This document shows, piece after piece, positions 16,651 to 24,767 of a DNA stretch of 31,028 bases; the first letter of the stretch is position 1, and each line of letters opens with the position of its first letter. The notes beneath the pieces are model-generated. The model was not told the DNA's origin. It did not search any database and saw nothing but the letters and a program-made list of their open reading frames with translations. Both the position numbers and the translations under genes were made by a program. Source of the stretch: JAAFIP01 sp043777795 (GTDB lineage Bacteria; Pseudomonadota; Gammaproteobacteria; Burkholderiales; Burkholderiaceae_C); NCBI GenBank assembly GCA_043777795.1, contig JAYWHJ010000081.1, positions 1-31,028 of the forward strand. The letters run 5' to 3'.

Positions 16651-17382
16651 TTACTTAACAAGTGGCCGTATCGCTGTGAAGCCACCGTCTACAGCAATGA
16701 CTTGCCCCGTCACACGAGCCGAACCGTCGCCAAGCAGCCACGCCATCGTGTCTGCAACTTGATCAGCCGTTTGTACGCCACCCAACGGGTACTGTTTGCC
16801 GGCTCCCTCGCGCATCGCGGCAAGCTTCAGCATGCCCGATGTCATGGGTGTTTCGGTGAGGCCTGGCGCCACAGCGTTGATCCGAATTCCCTGAGCGGCA
16901 TATGTCGCTGCCGCGCTTCGCACCATCGCTTCGATGCCCCCCTTTGCTGCTGCAATGGCTTCGTGGTTTGCAACGCCGATACGCGCCACCACCGAGCTTG
17001 CGAAGACGGCAGCACCGGCTTCGCCCCGCAGTGCTGTGAGCCAAGCCTGCAACATGAAAACTGCGCTATCTAAATTGACGCGAATCACTTCACGGTAGGC
17101 TTCTGTTCGAGTTCGGTGTAAGGGTGCGATGAGCGTACTGCCCACACAATGCGCTAGGAGCGTTGGTGCCTGGCCTAGTGCGTCAGCGCAACTTGCGACA
17201 GCCATGGCGGCACCCTCGGGCGTTGTGGTGTCCGCTTCGATACGGGCGTCGGCCATTAAGTCAGACAGGCGCTTCGCATCGCGGCCAACAACGGCGATGC
17301 GATAGCCCTGGGTGTGCAGCTGGGCCGCGAGGGCCCTACCGATACCGCCGCTGGCGCCCGTGATGAGTGCAATCTTGGTCAT
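16651..17382 (-). CDS. Atypical SDR-fold protein lacking the catalytic tyrosine
   Basis: 243 residues with a clear SDR fold: TGASGGIG (8-15) for NAD(P), a Ser pair at 129-130, AAAKGG with Lys147, INAVAPGLTETPM and the C-terminal VTGQVIAVDGGF. However, the YxxxK tyrosine position is Ile143 (NHEAIAAAK), and NNAG is replaced by AHCVGS. I recall a subfamily with this NHEAIAAAK sequence, so the change is probably inherited and not a local error. It may use a different acid, or be a binding protein. It lies 22 bp downstream of the DUF393 gene and 21 bp upstream of the six-Cys protein. Confidence 0.88.
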   Translation of the reverse strand: MTKIALITGASGGIGRALAAQLHTQGYRIAVVGRDAKRLSDLMADARIEADTTTPEGAAMAVASCADALGQAPTLLAHCVGSTLIAPLHRTRTEAYREVIRVNLDSAVFMLQAWLTALRGEAGAAVFASSVVARIGVANHEAIAAAKGGIEAMVRSAAATYAAQGIRINAVAPGLTETPMTSGMLKLAAMREGAGKQYPLGGVQTADQVADTMAWLLGDGSARVTGQVIAVDGGFTAIRPLVK

Positions 17383-17404
17383 GTTGAGGTGTGGATCATG
17401 AGAA

Positions 17405-18013
17405 TCAAAGAGGTTTTTGCAGCCGGATCTGTTCTAGGCGCGAGGCCCAACGTTGCATGGTGGGTCGGAAGTGGAGAAACAACCTGTAGGTGCATTCCAT
17501 CAACCAGGACGCACCGGGCACGCGGCCGATCGTTGCAAGCCAGCGCCAGCCGGGTAGTGCGGCCCATAACGAAATGAAAGCCAACGCTCCGCTCAGGAGT
17601 TCACCATCGCGGCCAAGCACATGAAATCGCGCTAAGAGCTGGTCCCTTGTTGTACCGGGCGGCAGATCAATTGTGTGGTCACTTACGTCAGAGAAGCTGA
17701 CAGCTCCAGAGCCCTGCATCGGGTTGAGCCCTCGATAGACGCTGATCTCCCTGCGGCAAAGTGGGCAAGCTCCGTCGAACAAAACAGTCAAGTCAGGTCG
17801 CCGTGCTTTAACTTCAACCGATGCGTTACTTGGCACAATCGAGACTTGTTCGCAGCCAACTGGCTTGATGCCTGCCGCCTCGGGTGTTGCCGCCGAAAGC
17901 GCTGGGGCGGTTGCAGATTTGGTCCTTTCTTGGGCGAAAGCATTTGTCGCCGCTGCATCGCTCGCCGGGTAGACCTTGGGAAATAGCCGAGCTTGATTCG
18001 AATCGAACAACAT
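17405..18013 (-). CDS. DUF393 (DCC) thiol-disulfide oxidoreductase family protein
   Basis: The conserved part begins at LTVLFDGACPLCRREIS, with the DxxCxxC motif that names the DCC family, and continues through ARFHVLGRDGELLSGALAF to a C-terminal YRLFLHFRP. Family members are thought to be redox proteins; none I know has a proven substrate. From the ATG at 18013 the protein has an unusual alanine-rich N-terminal extension of about 70 residues. A GTG at 17836 would give 143 residues, close to family length. An upstream TTG (18052) sits in a promoter-like sequence and is rejected. First gene of the minus-strand operon. Confidence 0.8.
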   Translation of the reverse strand: MLFDSNQARLFPKVYPASDAAATNAFAQERTKSATAPALSAATPEAAGIKPVGCEQVSIVPSNASVEVKARRPDLTVLFDGACPLCRREISVYRGLNPMQGSGAVSFSDVSDHTIDLPPGTTRDQLLARFHVLGRDGELLSGALAFISLWAALPGWRWLATIGRVPGASWLMECTYRLFLHFRPTMQRWASRLEQIRLQKPL

Positions 18014-18021
18014 TATTCGAG

Positions 18022-18044
18022 TATACGATAAAGCGAGTCGTATA
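18022..18044. promoter_or_regulatory. Inverted repeat TATACGA-N9-TCGTATA in the divergent promoter region
   Basis: Perfect 7-bp arms, 9 bp apart, just upstream of the DUF393 start and about 30-90 bp upstream of the MerR gene's possible starts. On the minus strand TTGAAC lies upstream of the repeat and TATACT overlaps its end, about 21 bp apart. It is a candidate operator for the adjacent LitR-like MerR protein. Confidence 0.5.
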
Positions 18045-18073
18045 GGGTTCAAGATGATGCTTGTTCATAAAAT

Positions 18074-19306
18074 ATGTATAAAATGCGATTCATGATAAGG
18101 TCAATTTCAACTAAGATGCATAAAAACGAGTCATCTTCTTCGCAAAACGCGACCGCAGTGAGTTCTTCAGGTCATGCAATTCACCGTAGTGGGTCTGTTG
18201 CGAAAATGTTGGCTATGCCAGTTGCGACGCTGCGCGTATGGGAGCGAAGATACCGCCTGACGCAGCAGGAGGCGGCGGCGCGAACCCAGCGCCTTTATAC
18301 CGACGCCGACATACAGCGGCTGTTGTTGATCAAACAACTTACAGATTTGGGGCATGCCATCGGCAGCATCGCGCAACTGGACATTCAGCAGCTGAAACAT
18401 GTATCTGCTACCCATGCGCAAACCTGCGCAACCGCTCGCGGCGAAACCCGCCCCTTACATCGAGTAGCAGCAGCGCCTCGAGCATGGCGCCTTGCTGTCA
18501 TTGGCCCCGCTTTGGGGGCCCGTTTGCAGCGGCCAGCACTGCTTCGTCGGCTTGGTCGGCCTGTGGTGTTGCTAGGGCCGTTTGACGACCCCGGGCACGC
18601 TGCAAGCGTGTTGGAAGAGTCGCACGCCGATGCGCTGCTGTTCCACGAGCCACAATTGCACGCGGGTTGGCTAGGAGAAGTTAATGCGGCAGCGCCCGAC
18701 CTTTCGCATCTTCCCAAAGCAGTTTTTTATAGCTTCGCTTCTGACGCCGTTTGCGAGACGCTGGCTACCGATGGGGTCGCTTTGCTGCGCGAGCCCCAGC
18801 CCGATGCGGTTTTCGCGCAGTGGCTCTTTAGTTTATCCGCTGGCGGGGCCAAAGCCGCGCAGTTTACAAGCGGGCAGCCGTTGCTGGAGATCGAGCCCAT
18901 ACCACCGCGCCGGTGGGACACGGCAGCGCTATCTGATTTTGCGAGTATGTCACCCACTGTTGCGTGCGAGTGCCCACGGCACGTGGCGGAACTACTCATT
19001 CAGCTTTCTCACTTTGAGGCGTACAGCGCAGAGTGTGAGCATCGCAATGAAGCGGATGCTGAAATTCATGCGTACTTGAAAGCTGTTGCCGCTGAGTCCC
19101 GCGTCAGGTTTGAAGCGGCGCTTGAGTACGTGGCCCTGCACGAGGGGCTGCTGCTCCCCCGGTCGTCATCAGTCAAAGGGGCAGCTATTTCGGCAAGCGC
19201 GCGGCATCCAGGCGCTGCTGGCCGCATGAGGTCAGAGCCACCAACCGACATCAGTGCGACCGCAGCTGAAGTAGGCGAACAGTCAGCCGACAAGACCCTC
19301 AACTAA
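18074..19306 (+). CDS. LitR-like MerR family regulator with a degenerate sensor domain
   Basis: Up to 410 residues; the true start is uncertain among the ATGs at 18074, 18092 and 18116, none with a clear ribosome binding site. After a Ser-rich lead there is a MerR helix-turn-helix of the CarH/LitR type (SVAKMLAMPVATLRVWERRY, then RLYTDADIQRLLLIKQLTDLGHAIGSIA). Next comes an alpha/beta Rossmann-like region (about 135-260: WRLAVIGPALG, VVLLGPFDDP, LPKAVFYSFAS) and a helical C-terminal part (about 295-365: CECPRHVAELLIQLSHFEAY). LitR/CarH proteins bind cobalamin through a DxHxxG-type motif and an EH pair in a W-x9-EH arrangement. I see neither, so the light sensor may be lost or replaced. It is divergent from the DUF393 operon and probably controls it. 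Confidence 0.8.
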   Translation: MYKMRFMIRSISTKMHKNESSSSQNATAVSSSGHAIHRSGSVAKMLAMPVATLRVWERRYRLTQQEAAARTQRLYTDADIQRLLLIKQLTDLGHAIGSIAQLDIQQLKHVSATHAQTCATARGETRPLHRVAAAPRAWRLAVIGPALGARLQRPALLRRLGRPVVLLGPFDDPGHAASVLEESHADALLFHEPQLHAGWLGEVNAAAPDLSHLPKAVFYSFASDAVCETLATDGVALLREPQPDAVFAQWLFSLSAGGAKAAQFTSGQPLLEIEPIPPRRWDTAALSDFASMSPTVACECPRHVAELLIQLSHFEAYSAECEHRNEADAEIHAYLKAVAAESRVRFEAALEYVALHEGLLLPRSSSVKGAAISASARHPGAAGRMRSEPPTDISATAAEVGEQSADKTLN

Positions 19307-19318
19307 AGGACGGTAATC

Positions 19319-19714
19319 ATGACTCTCGCTCTCGCTGTTCTGAGCACGGCTCTGCTTTTTGGTGGAATGACTCTTTACGCATTCAGTTTCGCCGCATTTT
19401 TGTTTACCGCCCTTCCAGCGAAGACGGCTGCAGAGTGTCTGCGCCGTGCCTTTCCGATGTTTTACATATTCGTGATCGGCATGTCCGCCGCCGCAGCGCT
19501 TTTCTGGCTGCAAAGTAGCACTATATTTGCGGCGGTAATGGCCGCTGTTGCGCTGACAACTGTTCCCACGAGGCAACTGCTCATGCCCGCCATCAATCGC
19601 GCGACGGACGCAGGCCTACATCGGCGGTTCAAATGGCTGCATGCCTTGTCTGTGGTTATAACTTTGGCACACATTGCGGCCGTGGGTTGGATTCTTACCG
19701 GCATCTCCAGTTGA
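19319..19714 (+). CDS. DUF4149 family membrane protein
   Basis: 131 residues with four hydrophobic segments: LAVLSTALLFGGMTLYAFSF, FYIFVIGMSAAAALFWL, IFAAVMAAVALTTV and LSVVITLAHIAAVGWIL. LLFGGMTxxxF near the N-terminus and the late FKWLHALSVV fit the DUF4149/TMEM205-like group. Function unknown. A clear AAAGGA Shine-Dalgarno and a 12-bp gap to the MerR stop indicate co-transcription with the regulator. Last intact gene of the island, followed by IS6 debris. Confidence 0.8.
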   Translation: MTLALAVLSTALLFGGMTLYAFSFAAFLFTALPAKTAAECLRRAFPMFYIFVIGMSAAAALFWLQSSTIFAAVMAAVALTTVPTRQLLMPAINRATDAGLHRRFKWLHALSVVITLAHIAAVGWILTGISS

Positions 19715-19762
19715 TCCAAACCGTATCGTCAAGTTAACCCCCTCGACCGAAATTCATCGGTT

Positions 19763-20356
19763 CTATTGCAACAGTGGAGTCTGGTCGAAGCGAATCATGT
19801 CGCTCGCCAGGTGATCCTGCCCAACCATGTTGTTCAGGTATTTGGACTGGCGCATCAGGATGCCGTCACAGGCTTGTATCTGCACACTTTCAATGGCCAC
19901 CGTGTTGGCACCACTGTTGTCGACGGTTATTTTCTCGGGCACATCGTGCAGATTGATAGCCAGCTCGAGAAGCCGACGCACCGCAGCGAGATTTCGCTTG
20001 GCAGTGAGAAGGAAATCGACCGTGCCGCCGTCGCGATCAACGGCCCGGTACAGGTATTTCCATTGGCCAGCCACTATGATGTGGGTCTCCTCAAGCCTCC
20101 AGCTGCGGCCAATCGGGCGCTTGCGCGTTCGAAAGACGGTGGCTAAAACCGGTAACACCTTGATCGCTCAGCGATGAACCGTGACATGGTCCACAAATAC
20201 ACCGCGTTCCTGCATCAGTTCCTCAATGTCGCGCAAGCTCAGCGGGTAAGCGACATACCAGCGCACGCAGGTGAGCATCACCCCCAGCGGACAGTGCAGC
20301 CGCTTGAGGATCTTGTTCAGGGGGCTGTTGATCAGGCCTGGGCAAAAATTGAGCAT
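19763..20356 (-). pseudogene. IS6-family transposase, inactivated
   Basis: One frame covers both parts. The N-terminal half has CVRWYVAYPLSLRDIEELMQ and ERGVFVDHVTVHR. A TGA stands at 20168-20170 where IS6 relatives have Trp (HRWAIK), so a single TGG-to-TGA change fits. The frame continues with GRSWRLEETHI (first catalytic Asp replaced by Glu in the usual DET), GQWKYLYRAVDRDGGTVDFLL, KITVDNSGAN and KYLNNMVGQDHLA. After that the sequence leaves the family and stops at 19763, so about 70 C-terminal residues are lost, including the final catalytic Glu region. Confidence 0.85.
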
Positions 20357-20393
20357 GGCTCAGATTGTCGTGTGCACTTATCGCAACAGCACC
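19770..20393 (-). mobile_element. IS6-family insertion sequence remnant
   Basis: The upstream end carries an IS6-type terminal repeat on the minus strand, GGTGCTGTTGCGATAAGTGC (20374-20393). The other side shows a second IS6-like end, CCACTGTTGCAATAG (about 19770-19784), in the same orientation instead of inverted. This suggests that another IS6 element cut into this one and was later lost. The remnant closes the oxidative-stress/quinone island. Confidence 0.7.
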
Positions 20394-20744
20394 GCCCAGA
20401 GCCGCTTTCGACGACAAAGCGGAACTACAGGGGCCTGAATCGACTGCACCAAAGCCGACATTAACTGTCGTTTTTGGCAGTGCTGGTGACTGGCTAAATT
20501 GCAGCTAAAGCGGTTGTTGGTGTTGATTTGCGCTTTGTTTTGACCCACCTAGCTTGGTTTTTTGTGTTCTAAACAGACCCGGTGATTTGAGAGCTTACGC
20601 ACCCACGTTCATTTGGGAGTGCCGCGCATCAGACTGCTAGCCCGCGGGTCAGTGCCGCATGAAAACTGTGTGTCAAATTCGCATGAAAATCAACAGGCCT
20701 GTTTTGTCTTGATGATGCAGTGGACACGGCCAGTCTCGCTCTAC
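20394..20744. other. Intergenic, no gene seen
   Basis: Downstream of the phytase-like gene and beside the IS6 remnant. Only a short direct repeat (GCATGAAAA twice, near 20657 and 20682) was noticed. Confidence 0.4.
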
Positions 20745-22142
20745 TCAGGGCGATACGTAAGCCGTTATTTTGGCGGTGAAGGCTACTAAAACGCCTGGTA
20801 CCAAACCATAGGCACTGGTCAGCGTGGCGGGCGCATTACCGGCAGTAAAGAAGCACCCGCTGGTGCTGCCAATGGGGCATTGGATCGATGTCGCGAACGG
20901 GTCGGCATCAGTGAACCGGAAGTGCACGTCAAACTGTATACCGGTGGCGTTTTGGGTCACGCTGTAGTCGTTGTCGGTGCCTGCCAGCACCATGTAGTTG
21001 CCGTTGGCCAGTTGCGGGCCGATAGCCAGCCCTTCCCATTTTTCGGGCGACTTGTTGCCCAGCGCCGTCAGGGTGTTGGCAGCCAGGTCCAGCACTTTGG
21101 CTCCTTTTTTCACCGCGCCGGCAAATGCACCGGTCGCAGGCAGGGTGACATTGGTGACGTCCACTGCACCGGCCAGGTCAATTTGGTAGACCACTTTGTC
21201 GGCCGTGGCCAGCGTTGCCCCCGCACCGATGCCGCGGTTGTTGCGCTCCAGCACCAAAAATTTGTCTTGGCCCAACGCCACCAGCGCGGAAATGCCTTGA
21301 CCCTGATCGGCCCGGTCCATCGCGTAAGCGTACTGCGCCACGGCCGCGCCCGTCGTCGTGTCAAACTTGACGATGCGGTTGTAGATGCCGTTGCCACCGC
21401 CTTCGTTCAGCATGGCGCTTTGCAGCATGGCGTAGGCGAACGCTCCGTCCGCACTGATGGCCAAGCCCTCAAAGCCGCGGTTGGTGCGTTTACCAGCAGT
21501 GTTGCCGGTGTCGGCGGCGAAATTCGCCACGCTGGTGGTGGCGTTGCGTGGAATCAGGCCAGCAGGGGTGGTGAAGGCGCGGACGAACTGGCCGGTGCGG
21601 TCAAACTCATATAGTGAAGGGCCGTACTCGTCAGACACCAGCAGGTTACCGTTGCGGGGGTTGATGACAATGCCCTCGGGGTCAAAGGCTCGGCCCAAGG
21701 CGCTGGTTGGATTGGGCGCAAAGCCATTGAAGGGCTGCGTGCCCTGCATAAACTTGACCGTCTGCACCACGCGGAAGTTGCTGATTGCGCCGCTTGCACT
21801 GATATCCACTTCAAACCGTTGCACCCGGGTGTCATATTGCAGCACACCACCGCCTGGCCCACGGTCTGACAAGCCCCACCACTGTTTGCGGGCAGGGTCG
21901 TAGAAAATGTCAGAGAAGTACCCTAGGCGGCGCTCTACGTCGGTGCCACTGGACAAATCCATCGCGCCCCCAGCGAGCGTCAATCCATTCTGATAGACGG
22001 CATCAGAGAAGTTGGTGACACAGGCAGAGTTTGCACAAGGATCCACTGAACTGCTGCCTCCGCCGCATGCCGTCAAGGACAATGCCAGCATGGTCGCGCC
22101 CGTCAGGCTGCTCCATTTGAAGGTGCGGTTTCTATTCGACAT
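20745..22142 (-). CDS. Esterase-like activity of phytase family lipoprotein
   Basis: 465 residues. A lipoprotein signal (ATMLALSLTAC, lipobox Cys26) is followed by a GGGSSS linker, so the protein is probably anchored in the outer membrane or periplasm. The body is a beta-propeller-like phytase-type domain (PF13449): GYFSDIFYDPARKQWWGLSDRG, FDPEGIVINPRNGNLLVSDEYGPSLYEFD, NRGFEGLAISADG, FLVLERNNRG and KWEGLAIGPQL, ANGNYMVLAGTDNDYSV. The name comes from the fold; true phosphoester activity is unproven. It appears monocistronic. Confidence 0.88.
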   Translation of the reverse strand: MSNRNRTFKWSSLTGATMLALSLTACGGGSSSVDPCANSACVTNFSDAVYQNGLTLAGGAMDLSSGTDVERRLGYFSDIFYDPARKQWWGLSDRGPGGGVLQYDTRVQRFEVDISASGAISNFRVVQTVKFMQGTQPFNGFAPNPTSALGRAFDPEGIVINPRNGNLLVSDEYGPSLYEFDRTGQFVRAFTTPAGLIPRNATTSVANFAADTGNTAGKRTNRGFEGLAISADGAFAYAMLQSAMLNEGGGNGIYNRIVKFDTTTGAAVAQYAYAMDRADQGQGISALVALGQDKFLVLERNNRGIGAGATLATADKVVYQIDLAGAVDVTNVTLPATGAFAGAVKKGAKVLDLAANTLTALGNKSPEKWEGLAIGPQLANGNYMVLAGTDNDYSVTQNATGIQFDVHFRFTDADPFATSIQCPIGSTSGCFFTAGNAPATLTSAYGLVPGVLVAFTAKITAYVSP

Positions 22143-22700
22143 ATCTGGAACCCTAGAAAAAGTGAAAATCTAGAACTATGGTATCCATGAACCATGACGA
22201 AACAAAGACAGTCAATTGTGGAGTCCAGTTAAATCTGGAGGCAACAGTTTGGTGATGCTCACGAGGATTTAGCGCCAAGTGGGATCGTCGTGGCTTGGGC
22301 ATGTCCCGCGATTTCAGATCACCTTTCAGAACCACTACTCGAATCGGAACCAGCAGATCGCAAACCAGCAGATCCGCCTCTTTTTCCTCAAGAAGCCAGT
22401 GACATTGGTTCTCTTGGCCGCCAAGGGCAATGAATTGAGACGTTCCTAAGCAGTCATCCGCCTTTGACTGTTCCTGGCCCTTAGCGGACATTTGACGTTC
22501 GCCAATTTCTGACCGCGCCGGGCGCCGTTCCATACGGACGCGTTGGTTCGCTGGGTTCGAAAAGGCTTGGTTACATATTTAACTGTTCGGAATATTCGAA
22601 TAGCACGGAATAATTGATCGGAATAGATTGAAATGACCGTCTTTATTACAGAATGACCGTCTTTATTAATAAGATCAGTGCGCTCCGCCCACCGTGCCTG
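22143..22700. other. Intergenic, short repeats only
   Basis: No gene is convincing; a 126-codon minus-strand frame has no recognisable feature. The stretch holds two CCAGCAGATC direct repeats near 22350-22370 and a 20-bp tandem repeat near 22631-22670. Some of the sequence looks like decayed repeat DNA. Confidence 0.4.
22631..22670. repeat. Two tandem 20-bp units just downstream of glmS
   Basis: AAATGACCGTCTTTATTACA is followed directly by GAATGACCGTCTTTATTAAT; 17 of 20 positions agree. It begins about 30 bp after the glmS stop. Confidence 0.75.
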
Positions 22701-24632
22701 TCATTCGACAGTCACACTTTTGGCCAAATTACGCGGCTTATCCACATCTGTCCCCCGCGCACACGCCGTGTGGTAGCTGAGCAGTTGTAGCGGCACCACA
22801 TGCAAGATGGGGGACAGCGCACCGTAGTGTTCGGGCATGCGGATGACGTGGATGCCTTCGGCGTTTTCTATTTTCGAATCAGCGTCGGCCAGCACATACA
22901 GTACGCCGCCGCGAGCGCGTACTTCCTGCATATTGCTTTTGAGCTTTTCCAGCAGCGCGTCGTTAGGGGCTACGGTGACGACCGGCATCTCGCTGGTGAC
23001 CAGGGCCAGGGGGCCGTGTTTGAGCTCGCCTGCGGCATAGGCCTCGGCGTGGATGTAGGTGATCTCTTTGAGCTTGAGCGCGCCCTCTAATGCGATGGGG
23101 AAGTGCAGGCCACGGCCCAAAAACAGGGCGTTTTCGTATTTGGTAAATTGCTCTGCCCAGGCAATGATTTGCGGCTCTAGCGCCAGCACGCTTCGCAGCG
23201 CGACGGGCAGGTGGCGCATCTCGGCCAGGTAGTCTTGCTCTTGCTTTTCACTCAAGCGGCCTTTGGTTTGTGCCAATACCAATGTGAGCAAGAACAAGCC
23301 GGCCAGCTGAGTGGTGAAAGCCTTGGTAGAGGCTACGCCAATCTCCACTCCCGCGCGGGTGAGGTATGCGTGCTTGCATTCGCGCACCATGGCGCTGGTG
23401 GCTACGTTGCAGATGGTGAGCGTGTGCTCCATGCCCAGGCTGCGGGCGTGCTTTAGGGCTGCCAGGGTGTCGGCAGTCTCGCCCGACTGGGTGATGGTGA
23501 CGACCAATGTCTTGGGGTTAGGCACCGAATCGCGGTAGCGGTATTCACTGGCAATCTCGACTTGGCAAGGGATTTTGGCGATGGATTCCAGCCAGTACTT
23601 GGCCACGCTGCCGCTGTAGAAGCTGGTGCCGCAGGCGAGGATCAGCACGTTGTCAATGGCTTTGAAGGTGTGGAACGCGCCTTCACCCGGTTTGGCGTTG
23701 GGTACGTCGAACAGCTCGGGCGTGATGCCCACCACGCCTTCCAGCGTGTCGCCAATAGCGCGCGGCTGCTCAAAAATTTCTTTTTGCATGTAATGGCGGT
23801 ACGGGCCCAGCTCGGCAGCGCCGCTGTGGGCTTGCACGGTTTTCACTTCGCGCTCGACACGCTGGCCGGCTGCGTCTTCGATCCAGTATTTGCCCAATTG
23901 CATATCGACTACATCGCCCTCGGCCAGGTAGACAATTTGGTCTGTCACGCCGGCTAGGGCCATTGCGTCGCTGGCCAAAAAGTTCTCGTTGGCTTGTGCG
24001 CTGCCGGTGGCCTTGGCACCGACGCCCAAAATCAAGGGGGAGCCTGCGCGCGCGCCAATCACGCGGTGCGGCTCGTCTTTGTGGAACACGCCCAGGGCGT
24101 AGGCGCCGTGCAGGTGTTTGAGTGCGGCTTTGACTGCTTCAAAAACATCGCCGTCATAAAGCGAGTCGACCAAATGGGCAATCACCTCGGTATCGGTCTG
24201 GCTGACAAACACGTAGCCCTTGGCTTGCAGGTCTTTGCGGAGTTGCTCGTGGTTTTCAATGATACCGTTGTGTACCAAGGCTACTCGAGGCGGCTTGACC
24301 GCCGCGTTCCCCCCGCCATCCGGTTTGTCGCCCGCATCGCCAGTGCCATGGCTAAAGTGCGGGTGAGCGTTGTGCACCGCAGGCGCGCCGTGGGTGGCCC
24401 ACCGGGTGTGCGCGATGCCGGTTTGGCCTTCAAAGGCGGAGCCGGCGGCTTTGTCGGCTTGTATTTGCGCGTCCAGCTCAGCCACACGGCTGGTGGTGCG
24501 GGCGCGCTTAATGCCACCTGCATGGACGGCGACCCCGCAGGAGTCATAGCCACGGTATTCCAGGCGCTGCAAGCCTTGGACCAAAATGGGAACGATATTG
24601 CGATTCGATACTGCGCCGACAATGCCACACAT
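22701..24632 (-). CDS. glmS: Glutamine-fructose-6-phosphate aminotransferase
   Basis: 643 residues. The glutaminase domain starts with the nucleophile Cys2 (MCGIVGAVSN), followed by RLEYRGYDS, TRWATHG and HNGIIENHE. Two SIS sugar-isomerase domains follow (ACGTSFYSG, TQSGETADT, GVASTKAFTTQ, GRGLHFPIALEGALKLKEI) and the C-terminal KPRNLAKSVTVE. It makes glucosamine-6-phosphate, the first step to UDP-GlcNAc, whose last steps are made by glmU at 28370. About 34 residues exceed E. coli GlmS, partly a Gly/Asp-rich insert at residues about 95-115. A strong AAAGGAG site precedes the ATG. Divergent from the Lrp gene. Confidence 0.96.
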   Translation of the reverse strand: MCGIVGAVSNRNIVPILVQGLQRLEYRGYDSCGVAVHAGGIKRARTTSRVAELDAQIQADKAAGSAFEGQTGIAHTRWATHGAPAVHNAHPHFSHGTGDAGDKPDGGGNAAVKPPRVALVHNGIIENHEQLRKDLQAKGYVFVSQTDTEVIAHLVDSLYDGDVFEAVKAALKHLHGAYALGVFHKDEPHRVIGARAGSPLILGVGAKATGSAQANENFLASDAMALAGVTDQIVYLAEGDVVDMQLGKYWIEDAAGQRVEREVKTVQAHSGAAELGPYRHYMQKEIFEQPRAIGDTLEGVVGITPELFDVPNAKPGEGAFHTFKAIDNVLILACGTSFYSGSVAKYWLESIAKIPCQVEIASEYRYRDSVPNPKTLVVTITQSGETADTLAALKHARSLGMEHTLTICNVATSAMVRECKHAYLTRAGVEIGVASTKAFTTQLAGLFLLTLVLAQTKGRLSEKQEQDYLAEMRHLPVALRSVLALEPQIIAWAEQFTKYENALFLGRGLHFPIALEGALKLKEITYIHAEAYAAGELKHGPLALVTSEMPVVTVAPNDALLEKLKSNMQEVRARGGVLYVLADADSKIENAEGIHVIRMPEHYGALSPILHVVPLQLLSYHTACARGTDVDKPRNLAKSVTVE

Positions 24633-24767
24633 GATGAACTCCTTTGAATTAGGTGAAACGCATGGTAATCTTGTAAATAAAAAATTAACTATCTAAATTG
24701 CTATATAAATGAAACTTAATTCCATGCAAGATATTTTGTAGAAAATTATTTCATTTGGTGCTGATAA
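24633..24767. promoter_or_regulatory. AT-rich divergent promoter region between glmS and the Lrp-type regulator
   Basis: 135 bp, much richer in A and T than the flanks, with runs such as TAAATAAAAAATTAAC. Lrp-type proteins favour such DNA, so autoregulation and an effect on glmS are possible. No specific box is assigned. Confidence 0.4.

Noticed and set aside
10092..19714. Photolyase or carotenoid genes that would complete a classical LitR light cluster
   Set aside because: No reading frame in the region resembles either; absence applies to this window only.
22153..22533. Minus-strand frame of 126 codons upstream of the phytase-like gene
   Set aside because: No ribosome site or family feature; it contains direct repeats and looks like decayed repeat DNA.
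22631..22670. CRISPR-like repeat
   Set aside because: Only two directly adjacent units without spacers, and no cas gene in the window.
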